From Massospora cicadina (Eukaryota > Entomophthoromycota > Entomophthoromycetes > Entomophthorales > Entomophthoraceae), in assembly GCA_022478985.1 (NCBI GenBank), contig JAKSZP010002713.1:1-64000 (forward strand): a stretch of DNA of 64,000 nt, in the 5' to 3' direction. A program made the position numbers and the translations under genes. Positions 1-11,489 of this stretch are shown here, piece after piece. Below the pieces are notes generated by a model. It was not told where the DNA came from. It did no database searches and was given only the letters and a program-made list of their open reading frames with translations. Each line of letters begins with the position of its first letter. Within the stretch, counting starts at the first letter, position 1.

Positions 1-567
1 CACCGTTGTCAATTCTCACCAATTGGTTATGAAGTTCGTTGATCTCTCTTCTATTATTGAGAATTGCTTCCCAATTATCCTGTCCAAAGTTAGATGCTGT
101 CTCATAGAATGAGTATAGTTGAGAGTGAAATTGTTGCATCAGAGTCAACTGGCGTTGAATCTCGAGGTGATGCAACCCCAGGATCTGAAGTACATTGTAT
201 ATAGCGGGATGTACATAATGCTGGAGGTACTGTTCCATTCTAGCCACACCAACTTTGGTAGGCTGTAACACTGCTCAATTGTATAAACTCATCATATTGT
301 CAGCAACTTTAGATGCTTGATCTCAATTAGGATGAGCACCAGGCTGGATAGCCCTCTTCTCAAGCCTTTGACTGTTTCCTCTACATTAGCGGCTTAAATC
401 TGACAATTAGTTTGGTCAGGGCCCTCAATGTCCAAGTCCATAGAAGCTTGAAATTGAATATGGCTGATATTAGCTGAAGGCAAATCTTGCCAGTTTGAGT
501 GTACCCATCAGGAGATACTCATAGATTCCTCAGAAGAGGGACTCGCTTTACTAGATGAATTCATCAT
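1..567 (-). pseudogene. gag N-terminal region of element F (broken)
   Basis: A reading frame starts at an ATG near 567 (minus) with a Ser-rich head and is broken by in-frame stops. Further on comes a stretch with QYLQHYVHP and, about 50 residues later, NNRREINELHNQL. This resembles the region of the element C gag with QYLIEFVHP and NERLEANF. It therefore looks like the N-terminal, largely helical part of the same gag family. No capsid core, knuckle or pol is visible before the window edge. Function is inferred by similarity to C only. Confidence 0.45.
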
Positions 568-605
568 TGTTAAAGTATGTTTTCACCAGGTAGCCTCAGA
601 AGCAG

Positions 606-623
606 ACCTGGCAGGGAGCACCA
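606..623 (-). other. Primer-binding-like site of element F
   Basis: The minus strand reads TGGTGCTCCCTGCCAGG right after the LTR end. The TGGTGCTC core recurs after the LTRs of C and B and, with one change, of A. The primer tRNA would end in GAGCACCA. Which tRNA this is cannot be told from the window. Confidence 0.5.
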
Positions 624-626
624 GTT

Positions 627-1238
627 TGAGATTTCATGAGAAATTCTATAAGCAGGCGCGACAAAAACTAAGAAATTATTAGTTCTGTGGCTCTAGTGAA
701 GATTGACACAATCGCAATAAAGTTATTAGTTTTGTTGCTATAGTTGGTTCCAAGCGGAAATACAGAACCCTGTAAGCAAATAGACCAAAATAAACTATAC
801 AAGATGAGAATTTAGGTACTTTATTAATTAAAGACTAGAGATATACATAGGAAAATGTAGTGGTTCTTCGCAAGGATTTCCTTGATCTGCCTGAGGTAAG
901 ATCTTTCCTACCAGAGGACCAAAATTTTGATTATCATTATTATTATAATAATCACGATGATCATATATAATAGATTTCTAGTTAGATGTGATTGACCTTC
1001 TTAACGAGGCCTAGCCCCTTCAAAATGATCAGTCATTTTGAATTTCTTGGCCATCTCAAATTACTGAGTTTCTTTGTATTGATTAAATTTAGGAGGTCAA
1101 TAACTCTTAAGAGTCTTTCTTCGGTCAAATTGAGAATCAGAAATATTAGGTTTAGATTTCTCCATCTTATTAGACTGAGATATCGAATCTTGATCTATAA
1201 TATTTTTGGTCGTCCTAGTTGTATCTCCAACGGCAACA
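627..1238 (-). repeat. 5' LTR of element F
   Basis: Read on the minus strand it starts TGTTGCC, like the TGTTG starts of the LTRs of A and C, and ends just before the TGG of the primer-binding-like site. Length is about 610 bp. There is no second copy in the window, so the ends are inferred. The short open frames inside it are not gene-like. Confidence 0.5.
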
Positions 1239-1824
1239 TAACTTGAATCAATTGGTTTTAAGTTTCTAACACCAAAAAATTGGTCTCTAAACAATTAAGG
1301 ATCACGTTTATAAGAAAATCAAGGAAAGGACACCTGCCAAGATTTGGTGCCTAAAACTTGAGGGTCAATCCAATTTAGGGGAACAAGAAATTAATATCCA
1401 GTGTACATAAGAAAAGTTGTACACTGATTATACTATTAAAACCCCAGTGTACCCCATAAAATAGAATTTGCCTTGATAATAGCTTAGTTGTTTAATTAAT
1501 TTCATAACTTACTATTGGGATAAGAGTGCAAGGATCAGATATCCTTAGGTTGTTGTTATCAATTCTCCGCTTGGCTCTGCAAAAAGATATTAGGGAAAGT
1601 GTTCCCTACCAGTACCAACATATCTTCAAGAAGAAGAAGCACCTGTTTAGCGTTGTACTCTTTATTCAACGTGGCTTTTGGGCAATCAACAATAATAACA
1701 GTTTTCTAACTACTATTGCCCCAATGTATCTATTTTCAAGCAATCAACGCATGTGATCAACAATCTGTGCAGTTAAAATCAGGGCGCAGAAGTGAGCTAC
1801 CATCCAGTGACCCAGATCTTAAAA
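1239..1824 (+). repeat. Element A 5' LTR, 3' portion
   Basis: About 590 bp matching 19308-19900 closely, including the shared blocks GAATCAATTGGTTTT and AAGGATCAGATATCCTT. The first about 395 bp of the LTR are absent here because element F is inserted at 1238/1239. The end is placed by comparison with the second copy, which runs into unrelated sequence at 19901. Confidence 0.75.
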
Positions 1825-1825
1825 T

Positions 1826-1842
1826 TAGTGCTCACTACTGGG
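1826..1842 (+). other. Primer-binding-like site of element A
   Basis: TAGTGCTCACTACTGGGGG follows the LTR end directly. It matches the TGGTGCTCACTACAGGGG found after the B LTR with a G-to-A change in the core. Confidence 0.5.
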
Positions 1843-1877
1843 GGTAGTTGTGTTGTCAAAAGCCAATTTAAACCATA

Positions 1878-2751
1878 ATGTTTTATAAGAATGAGCTTTG
1901 GAAGCTCTGGACAGATTTACAGACCGTCAATCAGAATGTGCATAGCTCAGCATCTCAAGCCAACGTTGAAACCTTAGAGGAGCGTGTAATCAAGGAAGAA
2001 GAGATTCTCAAACAAGTTGGAACTGTGAATAACGACTTGTGTGGAAAAGTTGCCTCTTTGAAGAGAAAATATGTTGAACTTATTAAGAAAGTTTTATTCC
2101 AAAAGACTGAATATGAAGCGGATTAAGAACGCATCCAGCGTTTCCATGAGGATAAGGAGAAAATGATGAAGCGTATTGAGGAGTTGGAAAATCACAAATG
2201 TGATTGTTTGCAATTAGAGGTAAATGGGGCTGATGAAAATGCATGAAAAACTCCAGTCAGGAAAACCTCTCTGCCCCAAAATATGCCATAATCATTGCTG
2301 GTGTGTCAGAAATGACTCCTGAAGCTACTCCTATGGTTACTCGAGTCATTGGGAAAGAATCTTCAATGAGTGGAGCGACCAAGGAATTTCCAAATCTGCC
2401 AAAGTTGCCCACCTTTCACTGGGCTAAAGCCCCAACATTTTTATGTCACTTTGAGATGACCATGTTCAGTTATGCAGGCTGTCAGAAAGCGGTGACCATA
2501 ATAATCTTTCTTAGCACTGATTGCCAGAATCTGGTGTTACCTCACCTCAATAGGGGACAACTGGTCATACGCTGAAGCAAAAGAAGTGATCATGTTGGAG
2601 TTTAGAAGTCCTACTTGGATGATGAATTGCAAATAGGAATAAATGGGTATACAATTCCACTAGGATGAGACCCTAGCTTGTTTTGCTGATTATTTTTACC
2701 AAGAATCCCAGATTTTGCAGGAGAGAATGTGCTGAATGACTTTGATGCATG
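1878..2751 (+). pseudogene. Element A gag, N-terminal coiled coil and capsid part
   Basis: The frame opens at ATG 1878 with MFYKNELWKLW and continues as a charged, coiled-coil-like segment of about 80 residues to 2126, where a stop interrupts it. A second open stretch (2243-2575) has LPKLPTFHW followed by a capsid-like segment (HFEMTMFSYAG, LVLPHL) typical of gypsy gag. Element B has the same order (PYKEELRKLW, then LPTIHWDNA). Several stops and frame breaks make it non-functional. It is cut at 2756/2757 by element C and resumes at 7341. Gag would form the particle that packages the element RNA. Confidence 0.65.
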
Positions 2752-2756
2752 CATAG

Positions 2757-3561
2757 TGCTGAATGGTTGAAAGGATCTAAATCATTGGTTATTATAAACT
2801 AAAAATATCCTAAGTATATAAACTTAAATTGTGGCCTAGCGATTTCACTTAATTATATTCAACTATGATGACATGGGCTTGAGGGCTTTGTTGGTTAGGT
2901 TGGACTTAAATTTAAGTTTTGATTTAATGACTCGGGCATGTGGACTTTTTTGGTCTATGTCAAAATTAGTTTTTAATGTCAGTTGAGTTTTTGATCAAAT
3001 TAATTACTAATTAGTGATATGGATCACCTTGGTATGTGCTGCTGATTACATGTGAAAGAGAATTGGTTCAGCTATTTGCAGATGCATCCAAAAAGCCATC
3101 TTGAGAATGATGACGGTGTTTACACTGACCCTGAGGCTGAGCATGATGCCCTGAGTTGAAGTATTTGTAGACATTCTTACAAACATTTTATGTGGCCAAG
3201 TGCCATTGAAAATGAGATGTCATAGGTAGATGTAATGAGCATCGAACCCTATAAATAACCCTCAAGTTGATGATAATAAAAAATATTTAACTACTACACA
3301 AGTTTATAATTTAACTTATTAACTTTTTGCGTTTAGCACTTCATTTTGTATTAGTCAATTTTCACTTGGGATTAGTGGGATTAGGGTGGCGTGCCATCGT
3401 CCAAGTAAAATGACAGGGTATACAATTGGAGTACTACCAAGAAGCTATATTGTAAATTTTAATCACCTTCTTGCCTATTGTCCTCACACTTTAGACGCGT
3501 GAAACTACATTCCACCCTTGGAGAAGAACCAGCCCTCTGAAGCAGACACCCAAATTCAACA
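2757..3561 (+). repeat. Element C 5' LTR
   Basis: Aligns along its length with 6529-7335, with scattered substitutions and small indels. A TATA-like CCCTATAAATAACCC (near 3248) is conserved in both copies and may mark the promoter. Its start is more diverged than the 3' copy. Confidence 0.85.
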
Positions 3562-3563
3562 AG

Positions 3564-3581
3564 TGGTGCTCATGGCTGGGA
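3564..3581 (+). other. Primer-binding-like site of element C
   Basis: TGGTGCTCATGGCTGGGA begins 2 nt after the LTR end. The gag ATG (3572) lies inside it, so the coding region starts almost at the LTR. Confidence 0.5.
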
Positions 3582-5620
3582 CCACAGATGGTGACCGCGC
3601 TGAACAGGGGAGCAATCCCAATCAATTATTCAGAACCATCGCTGGGCCCAATGGGAATACTGAAATGACTGTGTCCCAGATTAATTGGGAGGATGTAACA
3701 TTATTACCTATCCCAATGATCCCATTTCATCTGAAGAGCTGGAACGTCTTGAGCAGCAGTCGTTAAGAGGGTATCTATTAGGAAAAGGGCCTGTGGACAA
3801 TAGTAGCAACCCTTTTTACCACCAATGACAGCAAGATGTGTTGTGGATGGGATATCTTGCTCATCATTAATTAAGTGTAGCTCAGATCTGAAACAATTTA
3901 ATTAGGATAGAGAATATTCTCCAATACTTAATTGAATTTGTACATCCAACCTCTAGAAATTCTCAGATGACAATCTCCCATCATCATGCAGCCTTTACTG
4001 AGTTGGTGAACTTCTCTCGCAACTCCAGTCAGGTGGGCAAAATTTTAAATGAGCGATTGGAAGCCAATTTTGCTGAGGTCCGTTCTAGTTTAGAGGCAAA
4101 TTACAACTTAGCCACTTGGGCTAATGACCGGGTAGCCAAATTAGCACAAGAGCTAAATGACAGATTGCACCCTATCTTTGAAATTTCTTAGAGGAAAGAG
4201 GAGTCACCGACTCTTGGGTCAACAATATCACTCAGACTTCTATTAATGCTTCAGAGTCCATGAAGCTTAATCATGAAGTCTAAGAGGCGCAGTTAAACCA
4301 TAACAATGAATTTTGTAACCAGTATTGACGCATGAGCACCCAAATTTCGCAGATAAAGGATGAATACACTGGAAAAATTAATTACTGGCAAACACAATTT
4401 GAGGACCAATGGGCGAAAAATGAAAAAACTAAAGACTCTATTAATCATCTTAATCTACAGATCGGTAATCTCAATGATGATGTTAATGTTTTTAATGATT
4501 CAAATAATAATCTCCATGGAGAATTGAACCAATGCAAGAAGGCAATAAAAGAAAAGGACCAAGTGATTTCCACCTTGAAGCTACAAGCTACTAGCTTGAA
4601 TGAGGAAATTGCGAAATTAAAATTAAAAAACTGAAATTGTTCCAATTGGGAAAATGAAATCAATGAGCGAGTTTGAGCTCTGGATGACGGGCGTTGTCAG
4701 TGTGCTACAACCCATTTGACTGGAAATTCTTCTGAATATTAAGAGGACGAAGCTTCAGAAATAGCTACCAAAATGGACGCTGGGCCACATCAATAACTGC
4801 CTAGCAATATGGTTGCTTTGGCCAACCGTAGCACCTCAAACCAGGATATGATGCCCCAACGCCCTATTACGCCTGGCTCTAGTCAACCTAGAATTAATCG
4901 TGATAACCAGAAATAGGGGACCAATAATTATAAACCAGCAAACCTGCCAGCCTTTGACAAGAACGGAATTATTACCAAATTTGTCAAACGTTTTGAAATG
5001 GCCATGCATGGAGCCAGCGACTGCAACAAAGCAGCCACCATGATTAACTGCTTGGATGAGTAGAGAATTGAGTTGATTATGCCCCACATTAATGAAAATC
5101 CAACATATGCTAAAGTCAAGGAGGCCATGCTTCATGAATTTGGAGGTCCAGAACGGATGTCAACCAGAAAATACAAGTTTATTAACATCAGCTTTAAGAA
5201 ATATGAAGCAATTGACAAATTTGCAGATTGATTCTATTGCAAAGTTCAAATTCTCTTAGGCATGCGGGCTATGGTCAATTTTGACGCCAAGATTGCACTA
5301 GAGCATGCAGTAAAATCTTACCCTAATCTATCAAACAGTCTATTGCCTGCTTTCGTGCAAAACCTTGTGACATCTGAATTGGTTGACTACTTGCGCAGAT
5401 GCTCAAAAAATTATGGCCCTCCTAATACTGGTTACAGATTGGGAACCACTGACTTTGCTGGAAAGCCCTTTGAAGCCAATAGGAAGATTGTCAGTAATCC
5501 ACCTGTAAGAAATGAGTAAAACTCAGATGCAAGAGTCCCACAGCCAGTGAGTGAAATTAATTGCTTTAATTGCAATTGTAAAGGTCACTATGCTTCCCAA
5601 TGCTGTCAGCAAAATGTCAA
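3572..5620 (+). pseudogene. Element C gag (degraded) with CCHC zinc knuckle
   Basis: Pieces in order: an N-terminal segment from ATG 3572 (MAGTTDGDRAEQ); helical, coiled-coil-like segments at 3967-4191 and 4332-4634; a capsid-like region at about 4930-5520 (LPAFDKNGIITKFVKRFEMA, then AMLHEFGGPERMS); and a CCHC knuckle at 5562-5603 (C-FN-C-NCKG-H-YASQ-C), fully conserved. Several in-frame stops, many of them TAG or TGA where related gags have Gln, Arg or Trp, inactivate it. The product would have been the particle protein binding element RNA. Similarity to the A and B gag regions places it in the same lineage. Confidence 0.7.
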
Positions 5621-5952
5621 TGTAGTCCTTCCCAATACTGTGCAGGAGGAGGGAAAAGAACAAGCACAATAGATGCAGGACGCTCTATTGTGCCTAAGAC
5701 ACTAGTCCCACCCAATTGACAAGAAAATGATGGCCACAGGGCCTCGTTTAACAATGAAATTGATTCTATTTTAGTATCAAATGTTGACTCCTTGAACTTA
5801 CATGCGGTAACTTGCTCCCAGAGTAAGGTTGTCATACCTGAAGCCTCTGAAGTAGTTGCTAAACCATATGTGCAAAAGATATTTGAGAATATTCAAACTG
5901 AGGGGCTGAGCAATGCATCAGATACCCCAAGCTTAAAGGGGGCGAGTGTAGC

Positions 5953-6033
5953 TATGCCAATTGACATATTTTTTTAGTACTAGATGGTCCCAACCCAAGG
6001 GGGATTCATCGATGTATGCCAATTGACATATTT
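5953..6033 (-). repeat. Micro-insertion 1: 43 bp of a LINE-type 3' end with 19-bp TSD
   Basis: TATGCCAATTGACATATTT occurs at 5953-5971 and again, perfectly, at 6015-6033. Between the copies lie 43 bp which on the minus strand end GGGACCATCTAGTACTAA plus an A run. The same end is found at 18342-18370 and 52001-52021 and, in diverged form, at the 3' end of fragment D3 (41756). It looks like target-primed insertion with extreme 5' truncation. Confidence 0.75.
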
Positions 6034-6121
6034 ATCAATGAATTTCCTAGTTTTGGAAATACCTGAAGCATACTCTTAACTTGTTAGATTCTTCCCATAT
6101 CCACTTAGTAAGCTCTATTGA

Positions 6122-6250
6122 GTTTAATTAAAAAAGAAAATCTTGAAAAAATGAAAAAATAAAAAAATAAATATAAAACAAAAAATAAAAAAGTGAAAAA
6201 ATTTATAAAAATGAAAAAATAAACAAATAAGAAAAAATAAATTTAATTAA
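6122..6250 (+). repeat. A-rich low-complexity tract in element C
   Basis: About 130 bp of A-runs broken by T, G and C, with units like GAAAAAATAAA. Similar tracts lie in the 3' non-coding parts of B (37195-37280) and A (18370-18420). Confidence 0.6.
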
Positions 6251-6514
6251 TGAATTTTAGGGCCTTATTACCACTAAAGCTAATATCTCTTTTTTGGGAG
6301 GGGGAGAATATTGAAATAGAAGCCAAGGGGGCTAGTTTAAGTTTGCTAAAGTTGCTGGAGCTGCAGCAGGAATAGAACCTAGGGAATGAAGGCAGCACGC
6401 CTGAACTAACTGTTATCTAGAGCCAAAGGCTTTTAACGTAGCATCATATTCTGAAGGTTGAGAAAATTGGATGTTGTGACCAAGAGAAAAGAGTACCCTC
6501 CACTTTTATCCAGT

Positions 6515-6528
6515 CAAGGAGGGGGAAG
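6515..6528 (+). other. Polypurine tract of element C
   Basis: AAGGAGGGGGAAG lies immediately before the TG of the 3' LTR at 6529, the expected position for the plus-strand primer. Confidence 0.75.
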
Positions 6529-7335
6529 TGTTGAAGGGTTAATTGGATCTAAATCGTCAGTTATTATAAACCAGAAATATCCTAAGTATATCCAAACTTA
6601 AATTTGTGACCTAGCAATTTCACTTAATTATATTCAACTACAATGACATGGGCTTGAGGCCTTTGTTGGTTAGGTCACACTTAAATTTTAAGTTTTGATT
6701 TAATGACTCGGGCATGTGAGCTTTGTTGGTCTATGTCAAAATTAGTTTTAATGTCAGTCAAGTTTTTGATCAAATTAATTACTAGTTAGTGATACAAATT
6801 GCCTTGGTATGTGCTGCTGATTACATGTGAAAGATAATCAGTTCAGCTATTTGCAGATGCATAAAAAACGCCATATTGAGAATGATGACGGTGTTTACAC
6901 TGACCCTGAGGCTGAGCATGATGCCCTGAGTTGAAGTATTTGTAGACATTCTTACAAACATTTTATGTGGCCAAGTGCCATTGAAAATGAGATGTCATAG
7001 GTAGATGTGGTGAACATCAAACCCTATAAATAACCCTCAAGTTGATGCTAAAAAAATATCCAACTACTGGATGAGTTTATAATTTATATTATAGACTTTT
7101 TGTGTTTAGCACTTCATTTTTGTATTAGTCAATTTTCACTTGGTATTAGTAGGATTAGGGCGGAGTGTCATCATCCAAGTGAAATGACAGGGTATACAAT
7201 TGGAGTACTACCAAGAAGCTATATTATAAATTTTAATCACCATCCTGTCTATTGTCCTCACACAATAGACGCACAAAACTACATTCCACCCTTGGAGAAG
7301 AACCAGCACTCTGAAGCAGACACCCAAATTCAACA
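6529..7335 (+). repeat. Element C 3' LTR
   Basis: 807 bp, starts TGTTGAAGGG and ends TTCAACA, followed by the target duplication CATAG. The pair match and the target repeat define the element ends. Confidence 0.88.
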
Positions 7336-7340
7336 CATAG

Positions 7341-7700
7341 CCATGAATCTGGCACTTTGGCCCTACTGAAAACTGCATCAGATTATGGTGGTGGCACTAG
7401 TAACTCATACAATGCCCTCTCAGATGGTGGACCATCTGAAGATGCTTGGAGCCACGTTTGATGCTCCCAATCGCACTTTTTAAAGTGATCCAAATGATGA
7501 ATCAAATTATTATCAAATTTGCTGAACTGTCTAGAGAATCTGAGAGTCAATTTGTGACGGGAAGCAAACCCAAAGCTCAAAGATGAGCGGACAAATCATC
7601 AATCCATTGTTTCCAATGTGGGAAACCTGGCCATGTAATTGCCCAATGTCAGGACAAAAAGCTGAAGGATTAGATCAATCTCGTTAAGACCAAAGAAACA
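7341..7700 (+). pseudogene. Element A gag, C-terminal part with CCHC knuckle
   Basis: Gag of A resumes after C. The knuckle at 7608-7649 reads C-FQ-C-GKPG-H-VIAQ-C, all four ligands intact, whereas the frame around it has several stops. The region before it is a gag linker in mixed frames. In gypsy elements this motif binds element RNA. Confidence 0.65.
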
Positions 7701-8119
7701 TGTCAAGATTCAGGAAAAGGACCAGCAGTCTAGGCCAGGGACGTTCTAGTACTGCTGATAAATCTGTCCTGCATGATATAATGCATGATAAAATTGATAT
7801 CTTGACCTATTTGTGGATGATGAAGCGCCAGATCTACTCCATCAGGTGGTTAACATAGATGTTAATGTGATAACATGATCCAAAGCAAAGTGAATCAAAC
7901 CTGAAAGCATTAATAAGGTTGTTCAACCCTACACATGACAGTGGATAAAATCATATCCGCCAAGAGCCCTGAAGACTTAGCCAAAACGAAGTTGGATGAG
8001 GCGAACGTTTCCTTACCTATAAGAGCAATCAAGGAGTCATTACCTGATTTATTTGCTCAAATAATTCACACATTTGATTTGGTGAATAAGGCCGCTATCC
8101 ATTCAGCAAATACTTTATT

Positions 8120-9910
8120 ATAGTACTCAAAGTGTACCTATGTCAATATTATGGTCAATAGGATAGGAGTGCGAGCAATCATTGATAGTGGAGCACTGAC
8201 CAACATTGTTTCCACCAAGTTAGTGAAACGCATGAGGATCTCGCAAGATTTGAAGCATCAAAATAGTATGGAAAGGGCAGACCAGACGTTACCATCTCAT
8301 GTGGAACCTACAGTACACTATCACTTTGGTTTGGATTGTTTGCGGTGTCAGCTCCTGCTATAGTGCTGTCCAATCCAAATTATGATATACTTATCAGGAT
8401 GAAGTTCCTGAAGAAATATGTGGTGAAATGTGACTTTGAAGAGAACACCCTGACTATATTGGGGCATACGTTGTCTTTGGTGTACCAGCAGGAGGGATAG
8501 ACCCCGCTGACAAAGATGAATTATTTTGTTAACCTGATTTATAATGATGGTATTATACCCATTTGCTATAGGTTTAGTTGAACTAAAATGGAAAATAATA
8601 CTGATGAAAATTATGGAGAATTGAAGAATACCTGTAATGACAAAAGCAATGAACACTATTCCTATAGGAGCCCAAATTATAGTTAATACCATGTTAACAA
8701 TGGAAAACTCAGAACAGCTATATGGGGAAATAGTCAATCCATGGAGAAAATTGAGGATTGAACCATGGGTGGCGCCAGGGATCTTAATGCCAGGCTACTG
8801 AGAAATATGAGTACTTTTAACCAAGCTGGGAGAGAGGCTGATGAAAATTGAAAAACATAAGATCATTGCGTTTCTACACTTGCTCCCAATGACAGAACTT
8901 AGTGCCTTTCATGATTTTGGATTGTTTTTCCAAAATGGGATTGCTGGCTGAAACTGCAAAAAGTGTCAACATGTTAGTAAATTGTGAGAAGCTAGCTGAT
9001 TTGACCGTGAATCAGCAAGAGGATGTGCTTTGATTAGTTGAAAATATTTGGAGATACTTGCCTATAACAATCATGACTTGGGATGTGCAAAAAACGTAAT
9101 CCACAAAGCTAACACTGGGGGAATACCCACCAATAAGAATGAGACCTGATTGAAGGTCAAAAGTTGCTGAATCAGAGGTCAGTGATGAAATCATAAAGTT
9201 AGTGGAACATGGGTTACTAATTTCATCAAGACCATAGGTGAGTCCAATCCTCTTGGTGAAAAAGGACGGATCAATTTGAGTAGTGATTGATTATCACAAC
9301 TAAATAAAATCACTAAGAAAGACTCCTATCCACTGCCTCAAATCAACGATGCTTTTTATCGCCTGGGGGAGGCAAAATAATTTTCACAGCTATGGACCTG
9401 ATTTCAGGCTATTGGAAAATCAATTTGGCAAAATAAGATCAAGAAAAATGTGGGATAATTACCGCACAAGGACTATATCAGCTGACCAGAATTTCCCAAG
9501 GCTTATGCAATGCGCTGGCGACTTTCCAGCATGCTATGGATTTAATTCTCAACGACTTAAATTTATCCTGCATGCTAGTACTCTTAGACAATACCAACAT
9601 CTTTAGCAGGTCCTTCACAGATCACTTAGAGCACCTGGAGGAAATTTTTAAGCAGTTGGCAACGGCAAATCTAAAAATTAAGCTGAGAAAATGCCATTTT
9701 TTTCAAAGAAGAGCTTTAACTTAGGGTTTTTCATAAACTCTAATGGATTACAACTTCAACCCATGAAAATAGAAGGTATTAGAGGAATGTTAAGCCTGAA
9801 AAGTGTTTGGGATATTCAAGTCTTTTGAGGGATGGTTTAGTACTATCACCAATTTATCAAAGACTTTGCTGGAATTACAGAGCCTTTATTCCACCTACTC
9901 AAGGATCTAT
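8120..9910 (+). pseudogene. Element A pol: protease and reverse transcriptase (broken)
   Basis: Protease: AIIDSGALTNIVSTKLVKRM at about 8170-8235 holds the retropepsin D-S-G. RT: from about 9012, remnants of the finger and palm region in several frames (LVEHGLL, SPILLVKKDGS, then ASTLRQYQHL and a KLRKCHF-type block near 9690). It matches the RT of B block by block but is full of stops and frame changes. It ends abruptly at about 9910, just after the FLG-type block, where LINE-a begins. RNase H and integrase are absent from the A pieces. Confidence 0.65.
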
Positions 9911-11489
9911 AATTATTTGAGGTGGGCTGACCTTGGGACAAATATGACACACCAAAGAGAGGGGGAGAAGTGAAGTAAAAGGGGCTGCAACCTAAACCTG
10001 AGTACTGGGGGAGAACGTCATGGCCAGTGTTCCCATGGGACCTGGCAGTGTTGGGGGGTTCACTTGAGCTGTTCAGTAAATTTAAGCTGTTGAGGCAGGT
10101 TTGCATTTCTGGGTTGACAGTTAGGAAGGGTAGCAGAAGCCAGCTCTGCACCATCCTCTGAAGACGGCGTGGAATCACTTTGCCAAACAACCAAATATTA
10201 AATGCTTTAGTTATATTTTTGTTAAATTGATTGTGAATCTCGACTTGATTTGGGGCCAGGTTGTGAATTGCCTCAAGATAAATTGTGTGAATTGTCCATA
10301 GGGATAATGCAAAAATAACTGCTTGGAGTAATTCTGGGATTGGTGATTCAATATTAAGTGCCATAAAATTTGTGATCAGACAGAGTTCAGTAGGTATGCA
10401 GTTGGGTGCCATCAGTGGCCACGCCAGTTTCCATACAAGCTGGGCCGTTAGGCACTCTTTTATCCTATGCAGCAGGGTATCTTTCACACTGCATACTCTG
10501 CAGTGCTCCTGGGTTGAATTAGACCACTCAGCAGTTCGGTAGGCCCTGTGCAGGCATCTCCAGACGTGCGCCCTGATTTTTGGGTGAAGTAGATCGTGGG
10601 TTGCAAATTTCCAAATTTTTTTGAGTTTTTTTGTCATATGACTGATCATTATGATACAGGAGGTCGATACATGATAGGGTTCATGCTCTAGGTGGGGGTA
10701 ATCCACCACTGAGACTTGTGCGCCCCTGCATTCCTGGGTGTAGGCATGGTTTGCAAACCCTCAACTGCGTTGCCCTCTTGTGATACTGAGAGGAAACAGC
10801 CACACATCTTGACAGATGACCTTCAATACTGCATGGGTGAAATTCGAGGACTGGTGTGAGCTGTGGGCATTCAGTCAGCCGCCAGGTATGATAGGAGGGT
10901 GTTTTGGGCTGTGTGATTGCAAGTCTGAGGTCCCTGGCCAGATTGATTCGTGCAGCATGTGACCAGTGGTTCAGTTTGGGTTTGGGCTTGTTACTCTGAC
11001 TATCCACTTACCAAAAATCTTATCAGATTGGGCGACATGGTCAGTGAGGCCTAGGCCTCCTTCTGCTCTTGGTCCATGAAGCAGGTCAATTTGTATCAGG
11101 GCTCTTCTGCCTTCCCACAGCCACGACTGCAGTAAGGCCCTGATGTGGTCATGAAAGTTTGAGGAGAAGGGAACAACTGTGGCTGGGAACCAGAGGATTG
11201 GAAGCAGGAGGGAATTTGTGATTGTGACACGCCCCATGAGTCCCATTTGCCTCCCTCTGAGGGAGGCGATGTGGGATGCAAGCTTCTGGATGAGCCCATC
11301 TTCAATCCTGGGCAGGTCTGGCCCGTTGGGGTTTGGGGTGATGCCCAGGTGGTTCACTAGGCTGCCCAAAGGCGTCGCCCCAAATGGGGCCCAGATTCTG
11401 CCCAGTTTTTTGTTTTTTGGATATTTGAGGGTGGTGGGGATGGTCATTGTGTGCTGGCGAATTGTTTTTGTTTCACCAAATAAATTCAA

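Larger units (their letters stand above)
1..1238 (-). mobile_element. Element F: gypsy-like LTR retrotransposon, 5' part only
   Basis: On the minus strand an LTR (1238 down to about 627) is followed by a primer-binding-like TGGTGCTC and by a gag-like reading frame that runs off the left edge. The element abuts LTR sequence of element A exactly at its own TG end. The left part of that A LTR is missing here, so F most likely inserted into it and the missing part lies outside the window. The other LTR of F is not visible. Boundaries are inferred from the TG/CA ends and from comparison with the second A LTR. Confidence 0.6.
2757..7335 (+). mobile_element. Element C: complete gag-only LTR retrotransposon (TR-GAG/LARD-like)
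   Basis: Two LTRs of 805 bp (2757-3561) and 807 bp (6529-7335), both TG...CA, flank a 2967-bp internal region. The 5-bp target duplication CATAG is present at 2752-2756 and 7336-7340. A primer-binding-like site follows the 5' LTR and a polypurine tract precedes the 3' LTR. The only coding content is a decayed gag with a CCHC knuckle. No protease, RT, RNase H or integrase motif is seen, and the roughly 900 bp after the knuckle are too short for pol. It must have depended on proteins from a relative, plausibly A- or B-like elements with similar gag and the same primer site. Insertion is in the gag of A, which continues on both sides. Confidence 0.85.

Noticed and set aside
992..1294. Overlapping small ORFs on both strands
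   Set aside because: They lie across the F LTR and its junction with the A LTR and have no gene features.
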